The notes: generated by a model not told the origin, from the letters alone. Counted from the first letter of the stretch, positions 1-10,294 are shown. The stretch is DNA of 64,000 bases from CAKVLG01 sp045637805 (GCA_045637805.1 JAZUAE010000021.1:5443-69442), one strand, 5' to 3'. Program-made: numbers and translations.

Positions 1-1267
1 TCATATATTGAATAGGTTGACTCTTACCTGCACTAGACGCAGCAACAAGCATGATTATTTCATGAGTAAAGTTCCAAGCTGAAGTCCAAGTGTTATAAAA
101 ATCACGGTCGTATGTATTAACAAGTCGAGTAATTTTACAATTGTCTAAAACTTCACGAATGTTGTTGTCGATATTTGCCAAGCCTTGAATGTATTCATTA
201 ATTGATTGAAGTGATACAAGTCCGAGCTTAAAAAATTTACATATTATAGAGTTTACACCTTCAAGTGTTCTTATGCTTTGTTTAAAGCAATAAGTTGCAA
301 TGGCTTTGAGTGTTTCACTGTCATACCCCTTTTTGAGCCAGTCTGTTATGTATGTATCCACAACGCTTTCAAGATTTTGATAGTAGAGACCGATGGTCTT
401 TGAAATTTCTCTTGCAAGAGTAAACATAGATTCTTTTGATTCATTGAAACTAGCAATGTCTTCCATGCTAAATAGTTTTTGCTCAGCATATTTTTTAAGG
501 GATTCATCAAGTTTGGCGAATCCGCCTTTTTTCTTTTGAAGTTTAGCCACTTCTAAAATTGTGCCTTGTGCGAAGCCATAAGTGTTTATCCACTTAAGAT
601 ACATGTTTCGTTCTTCAAGATCAGCATCACGTTTTAGTCCAAGAGTTGATAATACTTCTTTAATTTCTTTTCCTGCTCGCTCTTGCTCTAAAAATTTAGC
701 CTCTAATGCCGCAGCGCTCTTAATACCTTCTTGTTCGAAGCTTCTTGCCACTGTTAAAATGTAAGGGTAATTAACAGATGTGTTTTTTAGTGTTGTGCAG
801 TATTTAATTATCATTACAAGAGCCTCAGGCTCAAAGTGATAAGATTCGATTAAGTGATAGTACTCGTTATATTCATTAGGACGAATCATTCTCCCGCTTA
901 ATATTTGTTGAACTTGATTATTGAAATCCTCATACTGGCTTTTAACTCGTAATTTTGCGCTGCCAGAATGTGATTTAATAGGTAAATATTTTATCTCAAT
1001 AGGGTCATTTGAAATGATTTGAACAATTCCCATATCTTGCCAGTACGAATAGGCATCGATAATTTCATCTTCAGTCATTTTTAAAATAATAGACATACTG
1101 CTAAGGGAATTGTCATCAGAATATGGGTTGGTGCATTGACTTAGTCCGTATAAATATACTTTTACATATCCGTCAGGAGCTTTTGGTAAAAACTCATTTA
1201 TAAATGCGTTATCAACAGATGTTGTACCGTCCATAACAAGTGAACTTGAAAACGAACATAATCCCAT
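1..1267 (-). CDS. DnaD-domain replication protein, C-terminus cut by window edge
   Basis: The reverse strand is open from an ATG at 1267 to the window edge (about 422 codons). The start is preceded by a purine-rich AAGGGGGC site. The N-terminus (DNAFINEFLPKAPDGYVKVYLY) and the later helical part (YLKWINTYGFAQGTILEVAK) match DnaD/DnaB_2-type Firmicute primosome proteins, which help load the replicative helicase at origins. No stop is visible, so the C-terminal part, with a second DnaD-like domain starting near WINTYGF, runs out of the window. It is divergent from sbcD across a 97-base intergenic region. The family call is fairly sure; the specific role (DnaD, DnaB or a paralogue) cannot be settled from a fragment. 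Confidence 0.8.
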   Translation of the reverse strand, partial: MGLCSFSSSLVMDGTTSVDNAFINEFLPKAPDGYVKVYLYGLSQCTNPYSDDNSLSSMSIILKMTEDEIIDAYSYWQDMGIVQIISNDPIEIKYLPIKSHSGSAKLRVKSQYEDFNNQVQQILSGRMIRPNEYNEYYHLIESYHFEPEALVMIIKYCTTLKNTSVNYPYILTVARSFEQEGIKSAAALEAKFLEQERAGKEIKEVLSTLGLKRDADLEERNMYLKWINTYGFAQGTILEVAKLQKKKGGFAKLDESLKKYAEQKLFSMEDIASFNESKESMFTLAREISKTIGLYYQNLESVVDTYITDWLKKGYDSETLKAIATYCFKQSIRTLEGVNSIICKFFKLGLVSLQSINEYIQGLANIDNNIREVLDNCKITRLVNTYDRDFYNTWTSAWNFTHEIIMLVAASSAGKSQPIQYM

Positions 1268-1283
1268 GGCTGCCCCCTTTTAC

Positions 1284-1312
1284 TTGATTTTTTGTTTCTA
1301 TGTACTTATAAT
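1284..1312 (+). promoter_or_regulatory. Promoter for sbcDC
   Basis: TTGATT (1284-1289), a 17-base spacer and TATAAT (1307-1312) form a near-consensus vegetative promoter. It is followed by an AAGGAAAAAG Shine-Dalgarno region (1351-1360) before the sbcD ATG at 1365. Confidence 0.65.
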
Positions 1313-1364
1313 AACATTAACAAAATTAAAAAACAACATTTTTCAGAAAAAAGGAAAAAGTCAT

Positions 1365-2525
1365 ATGAAAATATTACATACTGCAGACTGGCATTTAGGA
1401 GATAAATTCAACGGCGTAAATAGAATAGATGAACAGAGCAAAATTATAGATGAAATAATAGATATTGCCAACGAAAATTCTGTAGATATGGTTTTGGTTT
1501 GTGGTGATGTTTATAATACTTCAAACCCTAGCAGTGAAGCTGAAGAGTTGTTTTTTTCAAGCATTGAAAGGTTGAGCAATCATGGCGAAAGAATTGTGTT
1601 TGTTATCTCAGGTAATCATGACGATCCAGAAAGACTACAAGCGGCTAGAGGTCTTGCAAATACACACAACATAGTTCTTGCAGGAGAACTTGACTTAACG
1701 GGTAAAAAATATAAAAGCAATTCAAGTGTCAAAATCACCGAGGCGGGATACGGCTATGTAAAAGTGTGCAAGTGTGAAGAAAAAGTAACACTTGCATTTT
1801 TACCTTACTCCAACAATGCTCGTATGGGGGATAGCAAAACAGAATTAAGTTATGCAGAAAAAGTTGCTATTTGGATTGAGCCTGGAATTAGCAAGTTTGA
1901 AAATGATTCATTTAATATGCTTGCAATGCATTTATTTGTTGCGGGTTCAAGAATAAAGGGTGAAGAGGTGCAGATTGGTGGAGTGATGAGTGTTCCGCAT
2001 ACAATATGTGAAGACTGCGATTATGTTGCATTAGGGCATATCCATACTAACCAAAAGATAGGACGCAATGTATATTATAGTGGGTCGACGATTAGAAGAC
2101 ATGTAGTAAATATGGACCCCTCCGTAAATATAATTACTACTAAAAATAACAAACTAGAAGATGTAAAAGTTATTGAATTAAAATCTCCTGTGCAATTTGC
2201 TAGAATAATTGTTACAAGTTTCAATGAGGCTGAAACGGAACTTTCAAAATACGATAATCAGGACATTATTGAGTTGGTATTTAAAACAAGTGAGCCGTTG
2301 TCTAGTAGTGCGTTAAAAGATCTAAAAAAATCGTATAAATGTATACGAAATATAGCATTTGAGTTGGAATTGAAACAAGCCGATAAAGAATATAAACAAT
2401 TAAGAGAATTATCTGGTGAAGAATTGTTTAGCAGATTTTATATGAAACAAAGAGGCGTGTTGCCTAGAAAGGAACTTGTGGATTTCTTTATTGAATGTGG
2501 AGGTGATAAAGGTGAAACCGATTAA
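1365..2525 (+). CDS. sbcD: Exonuclease SbcD (Mre11-like nuclease subunit)
   Basis: Predicted 386-residue calcineurin-like phosphoesterase, the nuclease half of the SbcCD complex that cuts hairpins and blocked DNA ends. The metal-binding motifs appear in family order: DWHLG (N-terminus), GDVYN, GNHDD and GHIH. I chose ATG 1365 because it follows an AAGGAAAAAG site and gives the family N-terminus MKILHTADWHLG; an open frame reaches further upstream to 1266 but adds 33 hydrophobic, non-homologous residues. The gene overlaps sbcC by 14 bases, which indicates translational coupling. Confidence 0.95.
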   Translation: MKILHTADWHLGDKFNGVNRIDEQSKIIDEIIDIANENSVDMVLVCGDVYNTSNPSSEAEELFFSSIERLSNHGERIVFVISGNHDDPERLQAARGLANTHNIVLAGELDLTGKKYKSNSSVKITEAGYGYVKVCKCEEKVTLAFLPYSNNARMGDSKTELSYAEKVAIWIEPGISKFENDSFNMLAMHLFVAGSRIKGEEVQIGGVMSVPHTICEDCDYVALGHIHTNQKIGRNVYYSGSTIRRHVVNMDPSVNIITTKNNKLEDVKVIELKSPVQFARIIVTSFNEAETELSKYDNQDIIELVFKTSEPLSSSALKDLKKSYKCIRNIAFELELKQADKEYKQLRELSGEELFSRFYMKQRGVLPRKELVDFFIECGGDKGETD

Positions 2526-5500
2526 ATTAGAAATTAGTGGACTCCAAAGTTTCATTGAGAAACAAACAATAGATTTTTCCGCTGTTGAAAGTGGAATTTT
2601 TGGTATTTTTGGAAAAACTGGAAGTGGCAAGTCAACAATTCTTGATGGTATCACTCTTGCTCTTTATGGATACGTTAATAGAATTTCAAAAAATGCAGAA
2701 TTTATAAACGCTAAGTGTAACAGGGCAGAGGTTTGTTTGGAGTTTGAGTGTGATGACCGCTTTTATGAAGTTGTAAGAGAGTTTAAACTTAAGAAAAACA
2801 ATAATGGAGTTGATTCTTCTGCTGAGTTAAGAATTAAAGATGGAGAAGAATGGAAGGTGATAGCTGAGGGTCCATTCCAAGTAGATAAAAAAGTCGAAGA
2901 AATAGTTGGTTTATCTCCAACGGAGTTTTGTCAGGTAATAGCTTTGCCGCAGGGCAAGTTTGCTGAATTTTTGCAAGCAAAACCGGCAGAAAGAACCTCA
3001 CTCATATCTAACATTTTTGGCATAACAGAATACGCAGAAAAGTTATACAATAATGCAAAAGACAATTTAAACAAATCAGAAAAAGAACTCAGTATTTTAG
3101 AGGCTGAAAAAGATGGAGTTGGCAATGTTTCAATCGTTGATATTGATGAAAAACAATCACTTTTTGAAGCTCAAGAAAATGAATTAAAAGAGTTGAATTT
3201 TAAAGTTGAAAACCTGAGTGCCGAGTATTTAAATTTGGTTGAGAATTCTTCATTAAAAAAAGATCAGTTAAGATTGAAATCAGAACTTGAAGAATTGTAT
3301 AAAAAAAGTGGAGATATTAAGCAAGACAAAAATAGACTTGCTCAGTATGAGAATGCTAAAAAATTAGAAATCTATGTTTTAAACAAAGAAAGATTAGAAA
3401 ATCAACTTAATGAATTAAACGACGAAGTAACGGCCTTACGCGAACAAAAGCAAGAACAGGAAATGTTCTTTCGTGACTATGAGGAACAATATAAAAAGTT
3501 TGAAGCAATTCAAAAAAGCGCATTAATAGAACTTGATGCTAAAAAGGTTAAAATTTTAGAACTTGAAGAAGATAGGGTATTAACTCAAAAACTTAATCAA
3601 GAAAAAGAAAGATTACTAGGTGAACTTGAAAATAAAAATAATCAATATGAAGATATAATTTTACAAATACAAACAATAGATAAATCTTTAGACAATATTG
3701 AAAAAAATATATTGCAGCTTCGTCAAGAAAAAAATGAATATGAAATCAGCAAAAACAAATTAGGTATAGTTGCAGAAAACAAGTCAATCGAGTCTGAAAT
3801 TATGCTTATTGAAGATTTTGAAAAACAAATCGAAAGAGTAATTGAAAATTACAAACAAGAATTAGAAGATTATAAAAAAGATTATACGGCAATATATAAA
3901 GCTGAACGAGATAACGCGCAAAAAATCAATGAGATTAGTGTGTCCCTTGATAAGGTTTTAGGTAAGTCTGGAAAGCCGATTGTTGAAAGATATAAAGATG
4001 TGCTAGGCAAATTGTCAAACATGGACAATGTTCAGGATAAATATGATTTTCTAGCTCTTACAAATGAAAAAACCAAATCAGAAACAATTAATTTCATTGA
4101 AAAGGTTAAAGAACTTGAAAGCCAAAGTGAAAAAATTAAGTCTTCATTGCAGGAAAAAATACAATTTACAAACAAACTTGAAAGTGAATTAAAAAATGCA
4201 CAAATAAAAAGAGAAGAGTTTTTAGGTGAAAATTTGCTTTCGCTTCTTGTGCAAAATGTAGACATAGGTGATTCTTGTCCCGTTTGTAAAGGGAAAGTTG
4301 CAACAAAAAATACTATACCAAGTAGCGACATATCGGGGCTAGATAGAGAGATCGCAAATACACGTAGCACCTTATCTCTTGCTAGAAAAGACAAAGAAAA
4401 AACCGAGTGCAGCCTTGCAACTGTTAATGCACAAATTCAGTTCTTAAAATCTCAAATAGAAATCAATAAAGCAAAATATGAAAATGTGAAGAGTGCACAA
4501 GAAAAGCTTTATATGTGTTTTGTTGATAAAAATGATAAGCAAGCTGACAACTTTAAAAGTATGCACGAGGCAACTTTTGCGGCATCTATAGCTCTTGAAA
4601 AATTATTGATTGAAAAAGATAAAATGGTAAACTCATCTTTGTCTATTATTGAAGAAAGAGTAGAATGTGGGGCAAAAATTCAATCAATAAATGAATACAT
4701 CGAGAAGTTGACAGATGTTTTATATTATTTAGAAAAGCTGAGGGCAGAAAGGGAGTTTTCTATATATAATGTCCAGAACGAATCAGGTTTAGATTATAAA
4801 AAGGCAAGTAAAAAATTAAATGAGATATGTGATAAAATAGAGGATTTATCTGAATCTTTAGTAAATGCGGAAAAAGAAAAGGAAAAACAAGCAAATAGCA
4901 AGCTCGAATTAACTAAGGCTATGGGGTTAAATCTTGCAGAAAAGGGAGCTATTGAAATAAAGATTGAAAATATTTCAGAGTCAATTAATAGCAAAGATGA
5001 AAAGTTTGCTAAACTCGGAATTGAAATAGAAAATGATGAAAATCCATTAGATCAAATAAATAAAAAACAGATAGAGCTTCAAAACAAGGCCGAAGAATTT
5101 CAATCAACATATAATGCCAAGATTGAACAAAAACAAAAAAGCGAAAAAGATTATAATTTAAAAATGGCAATTTTGCATGATAAAAATGAGGAGCTTCGAG
5201 AAGTTGAGGCTAAGCTTTCAAATTTATCTAGAACTCTTGGTTTTGAAAACGTTGAGGAAGTTAAGCGAAATATTGTAGATGATTCTATGATGAATGAATT
5301 AAAAAATTATATTGAAGAATTTGAGAAGAGAGTAAGTATTGTAAATGTACAACTCGCGAATATAAAAGAGAAGGTGGGCACTGCTGAAATCGATGTTGAT
5401 AAGGTTGATAAAATTAAGGTAGAACTTGATCAATTAAAAATTAAACTTAGCGAAAAACAGGTTTATTTTGGCGTATTACAAGCACAGCTTAGTGAAATGA

Positions 5501-6066
5501 AAAGTAAAAAATCAAAGATTGATAAGATCGATGAGAAACTGCCATTGCTTCGTAAAAAGTATGATTTGGCAAAAGAACTTTTTGCACTCCTTCGAGGAAA
5601 GACTTTGGCTGAATTTATGGCAAATGAGTATGTGGATATGATTATAGGTTTTGCAAATGAAAAACTTAGAATTTTAGACGGCGGCAGATATAAACTTTTT
5701 TATGAAAATAAGGAGTTTTACGTAGAAGATAATCTCAATGATGGAGCAAAGCGAATTGTATCAACCTTGTCTGGTGGTGAAACGTTTTTAGTAAGTTTGG
5801 CACTGGCGTTGTCAATATCTGATGTTATTTCTCTTCAATCGGATAAAAAAATAGATTTCTTTTTCTTAGATGAGGGCTTTGGAACTCTTGATGGTGAGTT
5901 GTGTCAAACGGTAATCGAGGCACTATATAAACTTAAAAGTGCAAACTTAAATATAGGATTAATATCTCATGTAAAGGAATTGCAAAATGCATTGCAGTTT
6001 AAATTCATGGTTACTAAAGCTAACGAGAATAGTGGTTCAAAAGTTCGTTTAGAGGTTGGGTTATAG
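2512..6066 (+). CDS. sbcC: Exonuclease SbcC (Rad50-like ATPase subunit)
   Basis: Predicted 1184-residue SMC-type ATPase that partners SbcD in DNA end processing. Walker A GKTGSGKS is at residues 34-41. Long lysine/glutamate-rich coiled coils flank a zinc hook CPVC near residue 589, and the ABC signature LSGGE and Walker B FFFLDEGFGTLD lie near the C-terminus (about 1088 and 1115). I chose GTG 2512 because GGAGGTGATAAAG precedes it and the protein then starts MKPIKLEISGLQSF, as in the family; the upstream ATG at 2476 lacks that support. It overlaps the sbcD stop. Confidence 0.95.
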   Translation: MKPIKLEISGLQSFIEKQTIDFSAVESGIFGIFGKTGSGKSTILDGITLALYGYVNRISKNAEFINAKCNRAEVCLEFECDDRFYEVVREFKLKKNNNGVDSSAELRIKDGEEWKVIAEGPFQVDKKVEEIVGLSPTEFCQVIALPQGKFAEFLQAKPAERTSLISNIFGITEYAEKLYNNAKDNLNKSEKELSILEAEKDGVGNVSIVDIDEKQSLFEAQENELKELNFKVENLSAEYLNLVENSSLKKDQLRLKSELEELYKKSGDIKQDKNRLAQYENAKKLEIYVLNKERLENQLNELNDEVTALREQKQEQEMFFRDYEEQYKKFEAIQKSALIELDAKKVKILELEEDRVLTQKLNQEKERLLGELENKNNQYEDIILQIQTIDKSLDNIEKNILQLRQEKNEYEISKNKLGIVAENKSIESEIMLIEDFEKQIERVIENYKQELEDYKKDYTAIYKAERDNAQKINEISVSLDKVLGKSGKPIVERYKDVLGKLSNMDNVQDKYDFLALTNEKTKSETINFIEKVKELESQSEKIKSSLQEKIQFTNKLESELKNAQIKREEFLGENLLSLLVQNVDIGDSCPVCKGKVATKNTIPSSDISGLDREIANTRSTLSLARKDKEKTECSLATVNAQIQFLKSQIEINKAKYENVKSAQEKLYMCFVDKNDKQADNFKSMHEATFAASIALEKLLIEKDKMVNSSLSIIEERVECGAKIQSINEYIEKLTDVLYYLEKLRAEREFSIYNVQNESGLDYKKASKKLNEICDKIEDLSESLVNAEKEKEKQANSKLELTKAMGLNLAEKGAIEIKIENISESINSKDEKFAKLGIEIENDENPLDQINKKQIELQNKAEEFQSTYNAKIEQKQKSEKDYNLKMAILHDKNEELREVEAKLSNLSRTLGFENVEEVKRNIVDDSMMNELKNYIEEFEKRVSIVNVQLANIKEKVGTAEIDVDKVDKIKVELDQLKIKLSEKQVYFGVLQAQLSEMKSKKSKIDKIDEKLPLLRKKYDLAKELFALLRGKTLAEFMANEYVDMIIGFANEKLRILDGGRYKLFYENKEFYVEDNLNDGAKRIVSTLSGGETFLVSLALALSISDVISLQSDKKIDFFFLDEGFGTLDGELCQTVIEALYKLKSANLNIGLISHVKELQNALQFKFMVTKANENSGSKVRLEVGL

Positions 6067-6083
6067 TAATATATAAAATATAC

Positions 6084-6113
6084 TTTACTTTTTTAATTGA
6101 TGTATGCGATAAT
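6084..6113 (+). promoter_or_regulatory. Possible promoter of the heptose/glycan operon
   Basis: TTTACT (6084-6089), 18 bases, GATAAT (6108-6113). The match is moderate. It lies in the 70-base gap after sbcC and just before the GAGGT ribosome site of the first glycosyltransferase gene. Confidence 0.35.
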
Positions 6114-6136
6114 ATTATTAATATACTGAGGTAAAA

Positions 6137-7312
6137 ATGGAAAAAAGATTAAAAATATTAGAAACAATGGATGTTTATTTGCCAGATGTTGATGGTGTGA
6201 TTAACTGTATGCATAATTATTGCTTAAGGTTAAACAACATGGCGGATTTGTCTGTTCTTGTACCTAAAAACAAAAGAGGATACAAAGATAATTTTCCATA
6301 TGAAATAAAAAGATGTAATTCATTGTATGTGCCTATTTTAAGACAATATTGTGGTTTACCAAGCATGGATAATTCCGTAAAAAAATATTTAGATTCAAAA
6401 GAATTTGATATTATACACGTTCATTCTCCATTTGGAATGTTAGAATATATTCTAAAATATGCAAAAAAGCGTAAAATACCAGTTGTGGCGACATTTCATT
6501 CAGATATGCGAATGATTTTTAAAGATATTTTTAAATCTGATGTTATTGCTGATAGTGTTGTTAAAAAGTTTGGAAGATTGTATAATAAATGCGAAGAGAT
6601 ATTTGTATGTAGCCCACTAGTTGCTGAGCAAGCAAGATCTTATGGGTATAAAGGGAAAATTACTTATTTGCCATTTGGAACCGAACTTCCAGTTTGCAAT
6701 AATGTTGAAGAACTTGCCATAAAAGCTAATGAATCTTTTGATTTAGATTCTGATATACCTGTTTTTGTTCATGTAGGTAGAGTAACAAAATTAAAAAGAA
6801 TCAACTTTATTATAGATAGTCTAAAGATTTTGAAAGATAAAGGCGTTAAATTTAAATTTTTTATAATAGGTAAAGGATTTGAATTGAAAAAATTGCAAAA
6901 ACAAGTTAAAAAGCTAGGCATGGAAGAAGAAATTGTTTTTACGGGATTTTTGGAAAGGGAATTATTTCCTCAAATTTTAGCTAGAGCAAATCTTTTACTG
7001 TTTCCATCCATTTATGATAATTTTGGTTTAGTAAAAATTGAAAGTGCTGCTTATGCGACACCTGGTATTTTTATTGAAAATACTTGTGCAGGTTATGGCG
7101 TAACAGAGGGAGTAGATGGCTTTATATCAAAAAATGATATAAATGCGTTTGCAGAAAAAATAGAATTCGCTATAAAAGATTTAGAAAGGTTAAAGCAAAT
7201 AGGTAAGAACGCGCAAAAAAACATTTATTCTAATTGGGATGAGTGTACTGATCAATTGTTTGAACAGTTAAAAAGAATTGTAAAGGAAAGAAGAAATGAA
7301 GATAAGAAGTAG
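6137..7312 (+). CDS. Glycosyltransferase family 4 (GT-B fold)
   Basis: Predicted 391-residue retaining glycosyltransferase. The N-terminal half starts ILETMDVYLPDVDGVIN, the usual GT4 acceptor-domain opening with a glycine-rich loop. The C-terminal half has HVGRVTKLKRI and the nucleotide-sugar motif region FGLVKIESAAYATPGIF (the E-x7-E-like element). GAGGTAAAA precedes the ATG. It overlaps hddA by 17 bases and heads a five-gene run that makes activated heptose, so a role in adding heptose or a neighbouring sugar to a surface glycan is likely. The exact donor and acceptor cannot be read from sequence. Confidence 0.85.
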   Translation: MEKRLKILETMDVYLPDVDGVINCMHNYCLRLNNMADLSVLVPKNKRGYKDNFPYEIKRCNSLYVPILRQYCGLPSMDNSVKKYLDSKEFDIIHVHSPFGMLEYILKYAKKRKIPVVATFHSDMRMIFKDIFKSDVIADSVVKKFGRLYNKCEEIFVCSPLVAEQARSYGYKGKITYLPFGTELPVCNNVEELAIKANESFDLDSDIPVFVHVGRVTKLKRINFIIDSLKILKDKGVKFKFFIIGKGFELKKLQKQVKKLGMEEEIVFTGFLERELFPQILARANLLLFPSIYDNFGLVKIESAAYATPGIFIENTCAGYGVTEGVDGFISKNDINAFAEKIEFAIKDLERLKQIGKNAQKNIYSNWDECTDQLFEQLKRIVKERRNEDKK

Positions 7313-8351
7313 AGCCCCTCTCAGAATAGGATTGGCTGGTGGTGGAACAGATCTTGAGTCTTACAGCAATCAGTTTGGTGGCGCAGTGTTTAATGTTACT
7401 ATAGGAATGTATGCTCATTGCACTATTATACCTACTGATGATAATAAAATTAAAATTTATTCATACGACAATAAAAACAATCTAGACGTAGATAGTGTGC
7501 CACATTTAGAAATTAAAGACGACGTGTTAATCTTGCATAAAGCTGTATATAATCGAATAGTAAAAGATTACAACAACGGAGAGCCTTTATCATTTATAAT
7601 GAGTACTAGTAACGATGCTCCTATAGGTTCTGGTCTTGGAACATCTTCTACCATGGTAGTTGCAATACTTGAAGCTTTTAATAAATGGTTGTCTTTAGGA
7701 TTAAATGATTATCAAAAAGCAAAACTTGCATATGAAATAGAAAGAAAAGATATTTCTCTTGCTGGTGGAAAGCAAGATCAATATGCTGCTGTTTTTGGGG
7801 GCTTTAATTTTATTGAATTTAAACAAGATGGGTTGGTTATTGTCAATTCATTAAGAATTGAAAAAACAATATTGAATGAACTGGAAAACTCTTTACTTTT
7901 ATACTATAGTGGAGTAAGTCGTAAATCTGCTGAACAACAATTGGTTTTAGCTCAAAATATTATATCAAAACAAATCAGTAATACGAAAACTAATAAATCA
8001 GATACTATTGATGCGATGAAAAATTTAAAAGAATATGCTTATATCATGAAGGATTGTGTACTAGTTGGTGATATAAAAGGCTTTGCTAATTGTTTAAGAG
8101 TGGGCTGGGAAAACAAAAAGAAAACTAGTAGTATTGTTTCTAATAAGGAATTGGAAAGCACAATAAATTATGCGATGGAAAATGGTGCTGAGGCCGTTAA
8201 AGTATCTGGCGCTGGTGGTGGTGGATTCTTGATGCTTTATTGTGATCCTTTTAATAGACAAAAATTAATTAATGCTATGGAAAATTTACCTGGAAAAGTT
8301 TATCCTGTAAAATTTTCAAAATATGGTGTAGAAAGTTGGGTGGTTGATTAA
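7296..8351 (+). CDS. hddA: D-glycero-D-manno-heptose 7-phosphate kinase (GHMP family)
   Basis: Predicted 351-residue GHMP kinase that phosphorylates C1 of heptose 7-phosphate. The N-terminus RAPLRIGLAGGGTDLE is diagnostic of the HddA/fucose-kinase-like branch; the ATP loop PIGSGLGTSSTMVVA and the C-terminal motif KVSGAGGGGF are intact. Its ATG lies inside the preceding glycosyltransferase gene, and the stop is one base before the ATG of hddC-gmhB. The presence of GmhA, GmhB and a nucleotidyltransferase next door supports heptose rather than fucose or mannose as substrate. Confidence 0.88.
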   Translation: MKIRSRAPLRIGLAGGGTDLESYSNQFGGAVFNVTIGMYAHCTIIPTDDNKIKIYSYDNKNNLDVDSVPHLEIKDDVLILHKAVYNRIVKDYNNGEPLSFIMSTSNDAPIGSGLGTSSTMVVAILEAFNKWLSLGLNDYQKAKLAYEIERKDISLAGGKQDQYAAVFGGFNFIEFKQDGLVIVNSLRIEKTILNELENSLLLYYSGVSRKSAEQQLVLAQNIISKQISNTKTNKSDTIDAMKNLKEYAYIMKDCVLVGDIKGFANCLRVGWENKKKTSSIVSNKELESTINYAMENGAEAVKVSGAGGGGFLMLYCDPFNRQKLINAMENLPGKVYPVKFSKYGVESWVVD

Positions 8352-8352
8352 A

Positions 8353-9660
8353 ATGAAAGCTTTAATTATGGCAGGGGGCAAAGGAACTAGACTTACTGAA
8401 ATTACTAAAAATGAAATTCCAAAACCTATGGCTAAAATTGCGGGTCGTCCTATTTTAGAGTGGGCAATTTTAAATTTGAAAAAATATGGAGTAGATGAAT
8501 TTTATTTATCTGTAGGACATTTAAGTAATGTTATTATTGATTACTTTAAAGATGGATCCCAACTAGGAGTAAAAATAAATTATCTGCATGAAGAAACACC
8601 TCTAGGCTCTGCGGGAGCATTGTTTTATTTAAAAGATAAGATTGATGGTGATTTTATAGTATGTTCTGGTGATGCTATTTTTGATATTAATGTAGATGCT
8701 ATGTTACAATACCACTTGTCAAAAAAAGCAATCATAACAATGCTTACACACCCAAATATGCATCCTTATGATAGTGATTTAGTAATAAACGATGAATATG
8801 GTCGAGTATTGAATTTTGATAAAAAGAATTCAGTAAGAAATTATTACTATAAAAATAATGTAAATGCTGGGTTTTTTATTATTAATAGTAAGGCTTTGGA
8901 TTATTTTAAAGAATTAAAAAAAGTTGCCATGGAATCCGATTTTATAGCGGATTTAATTAAAGAGAACAAATCAATTTATGCATATAAATCAACTGAGTAT
9001 ATTAAAGACGTTGGTACTCCAGAAAGATTTATTCAATCAGAAAAAGATATTATTAATGGTATAGTATCTTCAAAGAATATTCAAAATAAGCAGAAAGCTA
9101 TTTTTTTAGATAGAGATGGGACATTAAATCTATACAAGGGATTTATTAATTCAGCAGGGGATATTCAATTAGTTAAAGACTGTAGTAAGGCTATAAGGAA
9201 AATTAATGAAAGTGGTTATCTTGCAATACTTGTCACAAATCAACCCGTAATTGCTAGAGGCGAATGTTCTTTTGAAGAACTTGATAATATGTTTAATAAA
9301 ATCGAAACACTCCTTGGCAAAGAAGGTGCTTACTTAGATGCTATTTATTATTGTCCACATCACCCACATTCGGGATTTGAAGGTGAGGTAAAAGAGTTGA
9401 AAATAAATTGCAATTGCAGAAAGCCAAAGACTGGAATGTTAGAAGCTGCATCTCGTGACTTTAATTTAGATTTGTCAAAATGTTATGTAATAGGTGATGG
9501 CAATGCTGATGTATTACTTGCAAAGAATGTTGGCATAAAGTCAATAAGAGTAAAGTCTGCATTAAAAGAGGATTATGTTGAACCAGCAGATTATAATGCT
9601 AAAAATTTATTAGAAGCGGTAAATTTTGTGTTTGAAGGAGATAAGATTAATGAAAGATAG
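8353..9660 (+). CDS. Fused heptose-1-phosphate nucleotidyltransferase and heptose-1,7-bisphosphate phosphatase
   Basis: Predicted 435-residue two-domain enzyme. Residues about 1-228 are a sugar nucleotidyltransferase (MAGGKGTRL, PKPMAKIAGRP, later ECIKDVGTPE-type region). Residues about 245-435 are a GmhB HAD phosphatase: FLDRDGTLN, VTNQP, then the zinc site CPHHPH...CNCRKPKTGM, and GDGNADVLLA. The two activities flank HddA in the heptose pathway (bisphosphate to 1-phosphate, then to the nucleotide sugar). By analogy with HddC the product may be GDP-heptose, but nucleotide choice is inference. A TTG at 8344 is in frame, but ATG 8353 gives the family start MKALIMAGG. Confidence 0.87.
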   Translation: MKALIMAGGKGTRLTEITKNEIPKPMAKIAGRPILEWAILNLKKYGVDEFYLSVGHLSNVIIDYFKDGSQLGVKINYLHEETPLGSAGALFYLKDKIDGDFIVCSGDAIFDINVDAMLQYHLSKKAIITMLTHPNMHPYDSDLVINDEYGRVLNFDKKNSVRNYYYKNNVNAGFFIINSKALDYFKELKKVAMESDFIADLIKENKSIYAYKSTEYIKDVGTPERFIQSEKDIINGIVSSKNIQNKQKAIFLDRDGTLNLYKGFINSAGDIQLVKDCSKAIRKINESGYLAILVTNQPVIARGECSFEELDNMFNKIETLLGKEGAYLDAIYYCPHHPHSGFEGEVKELKINCNCRKPKTGMLEAASRDFNLDLSKCYVIGDGNADVLLAKNVGIKSIRVKSALKEDYVEPADYNAKNLLEAVNFVFEGDKINER

Positions 9661-10294
9661 AACAATGACTTACATTAATAGATTTAAAATAGATAATCCG
9701 CATTTGAAAAATTTTGAGTCAAAAATTATTGAATCAATTAAACTTATATGTGAAAATGTACAAAACAAACAAATATTAGTTTGTGGTAATGGTGGTAGTG
9801 CTGCTGATAGTGAACATATTGCGGGTGAATTATTAAAATCATTTGTATTAAAAAGAAAGGTAGATCAATCAAAACGAGACTTGTTGATTGAAATGTATGG
9901 CGAAGATGGTGAAGTTTTATCTGATGGTTTGCAAGATGGTATAAAATGTATACCACTTACATCTTTTACGGCACTAAATACGGCTTATATAAACGATTGT
10001 AAGCCTGATTTACTATATGCGCAATTAGTTAATGTATTAGGTGGAAAAGATGATGTGTTAATAGCAATTTCAACAAGTGGTAATTCAAAAAATGTTTGCT
10101 ATGCTGCACAACTAGCACGTGCAAAAGGTATGAAAGTTATTTCTCTTACAGGTAGAGACGGAGGAAAACTTAAGGAGTTGTCGAGTATACTATTCAATGT
10201 AAATGAGGAAGAAACCTTTAAGGTGCAAGAAGACCATATTAAAATTTATCATTTATTATGTTTGTGTCTTGAAAGTGAAATCTTTAAAGAATAA
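9650..10294 (+). CDS. gmhA: Sedoheptulose-7-phosphate isomerase
   Basis: Predicted 214-residue SIS-domain isomerase, first step of heptose synthesis (sedoheptulose 7-phosphate to D-glycero-D-manno-heptose 7-phosphate). The phosphate/sugar loop VCGNGGSAADSEHIAGEL and the second SIS motif ISTSGNSKNV are intact. ATG 9650 follows AAGGAG (9635-9640) and overlaps the end of the previous gene by 11 bases; an upstream in-frame ATG at 9626 has no ribosome site. Gene order supplies the whole route gmhA-hddA-gmhB-hddC in one operon. Confidence 0.92.
   Translation: MKDRTMTYINRFKIDNPHLKNFESKIIESIKLICENVQNKQILVCGNGGSAADSEHIAGELLKSFVLKRKVDQSKRDLLIEMYGEDGEVLSDGLQDGIKCIPLTSFTALNTAYINDCKPDLLYAQLVNVLGGKDDVLIAISTSGNSKNVCYAAQLARAKGMKVISLTGRDGGKLKELSSILFNVNEEETFKVQEDHIKIYHLLCLCLESEIFKE

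Noticed and set aside
582..764. Short forward-strand frame in the first kilobase
   Set aside because: Antisense to the continuous DnaD-domain reading frame on the reverse strand.
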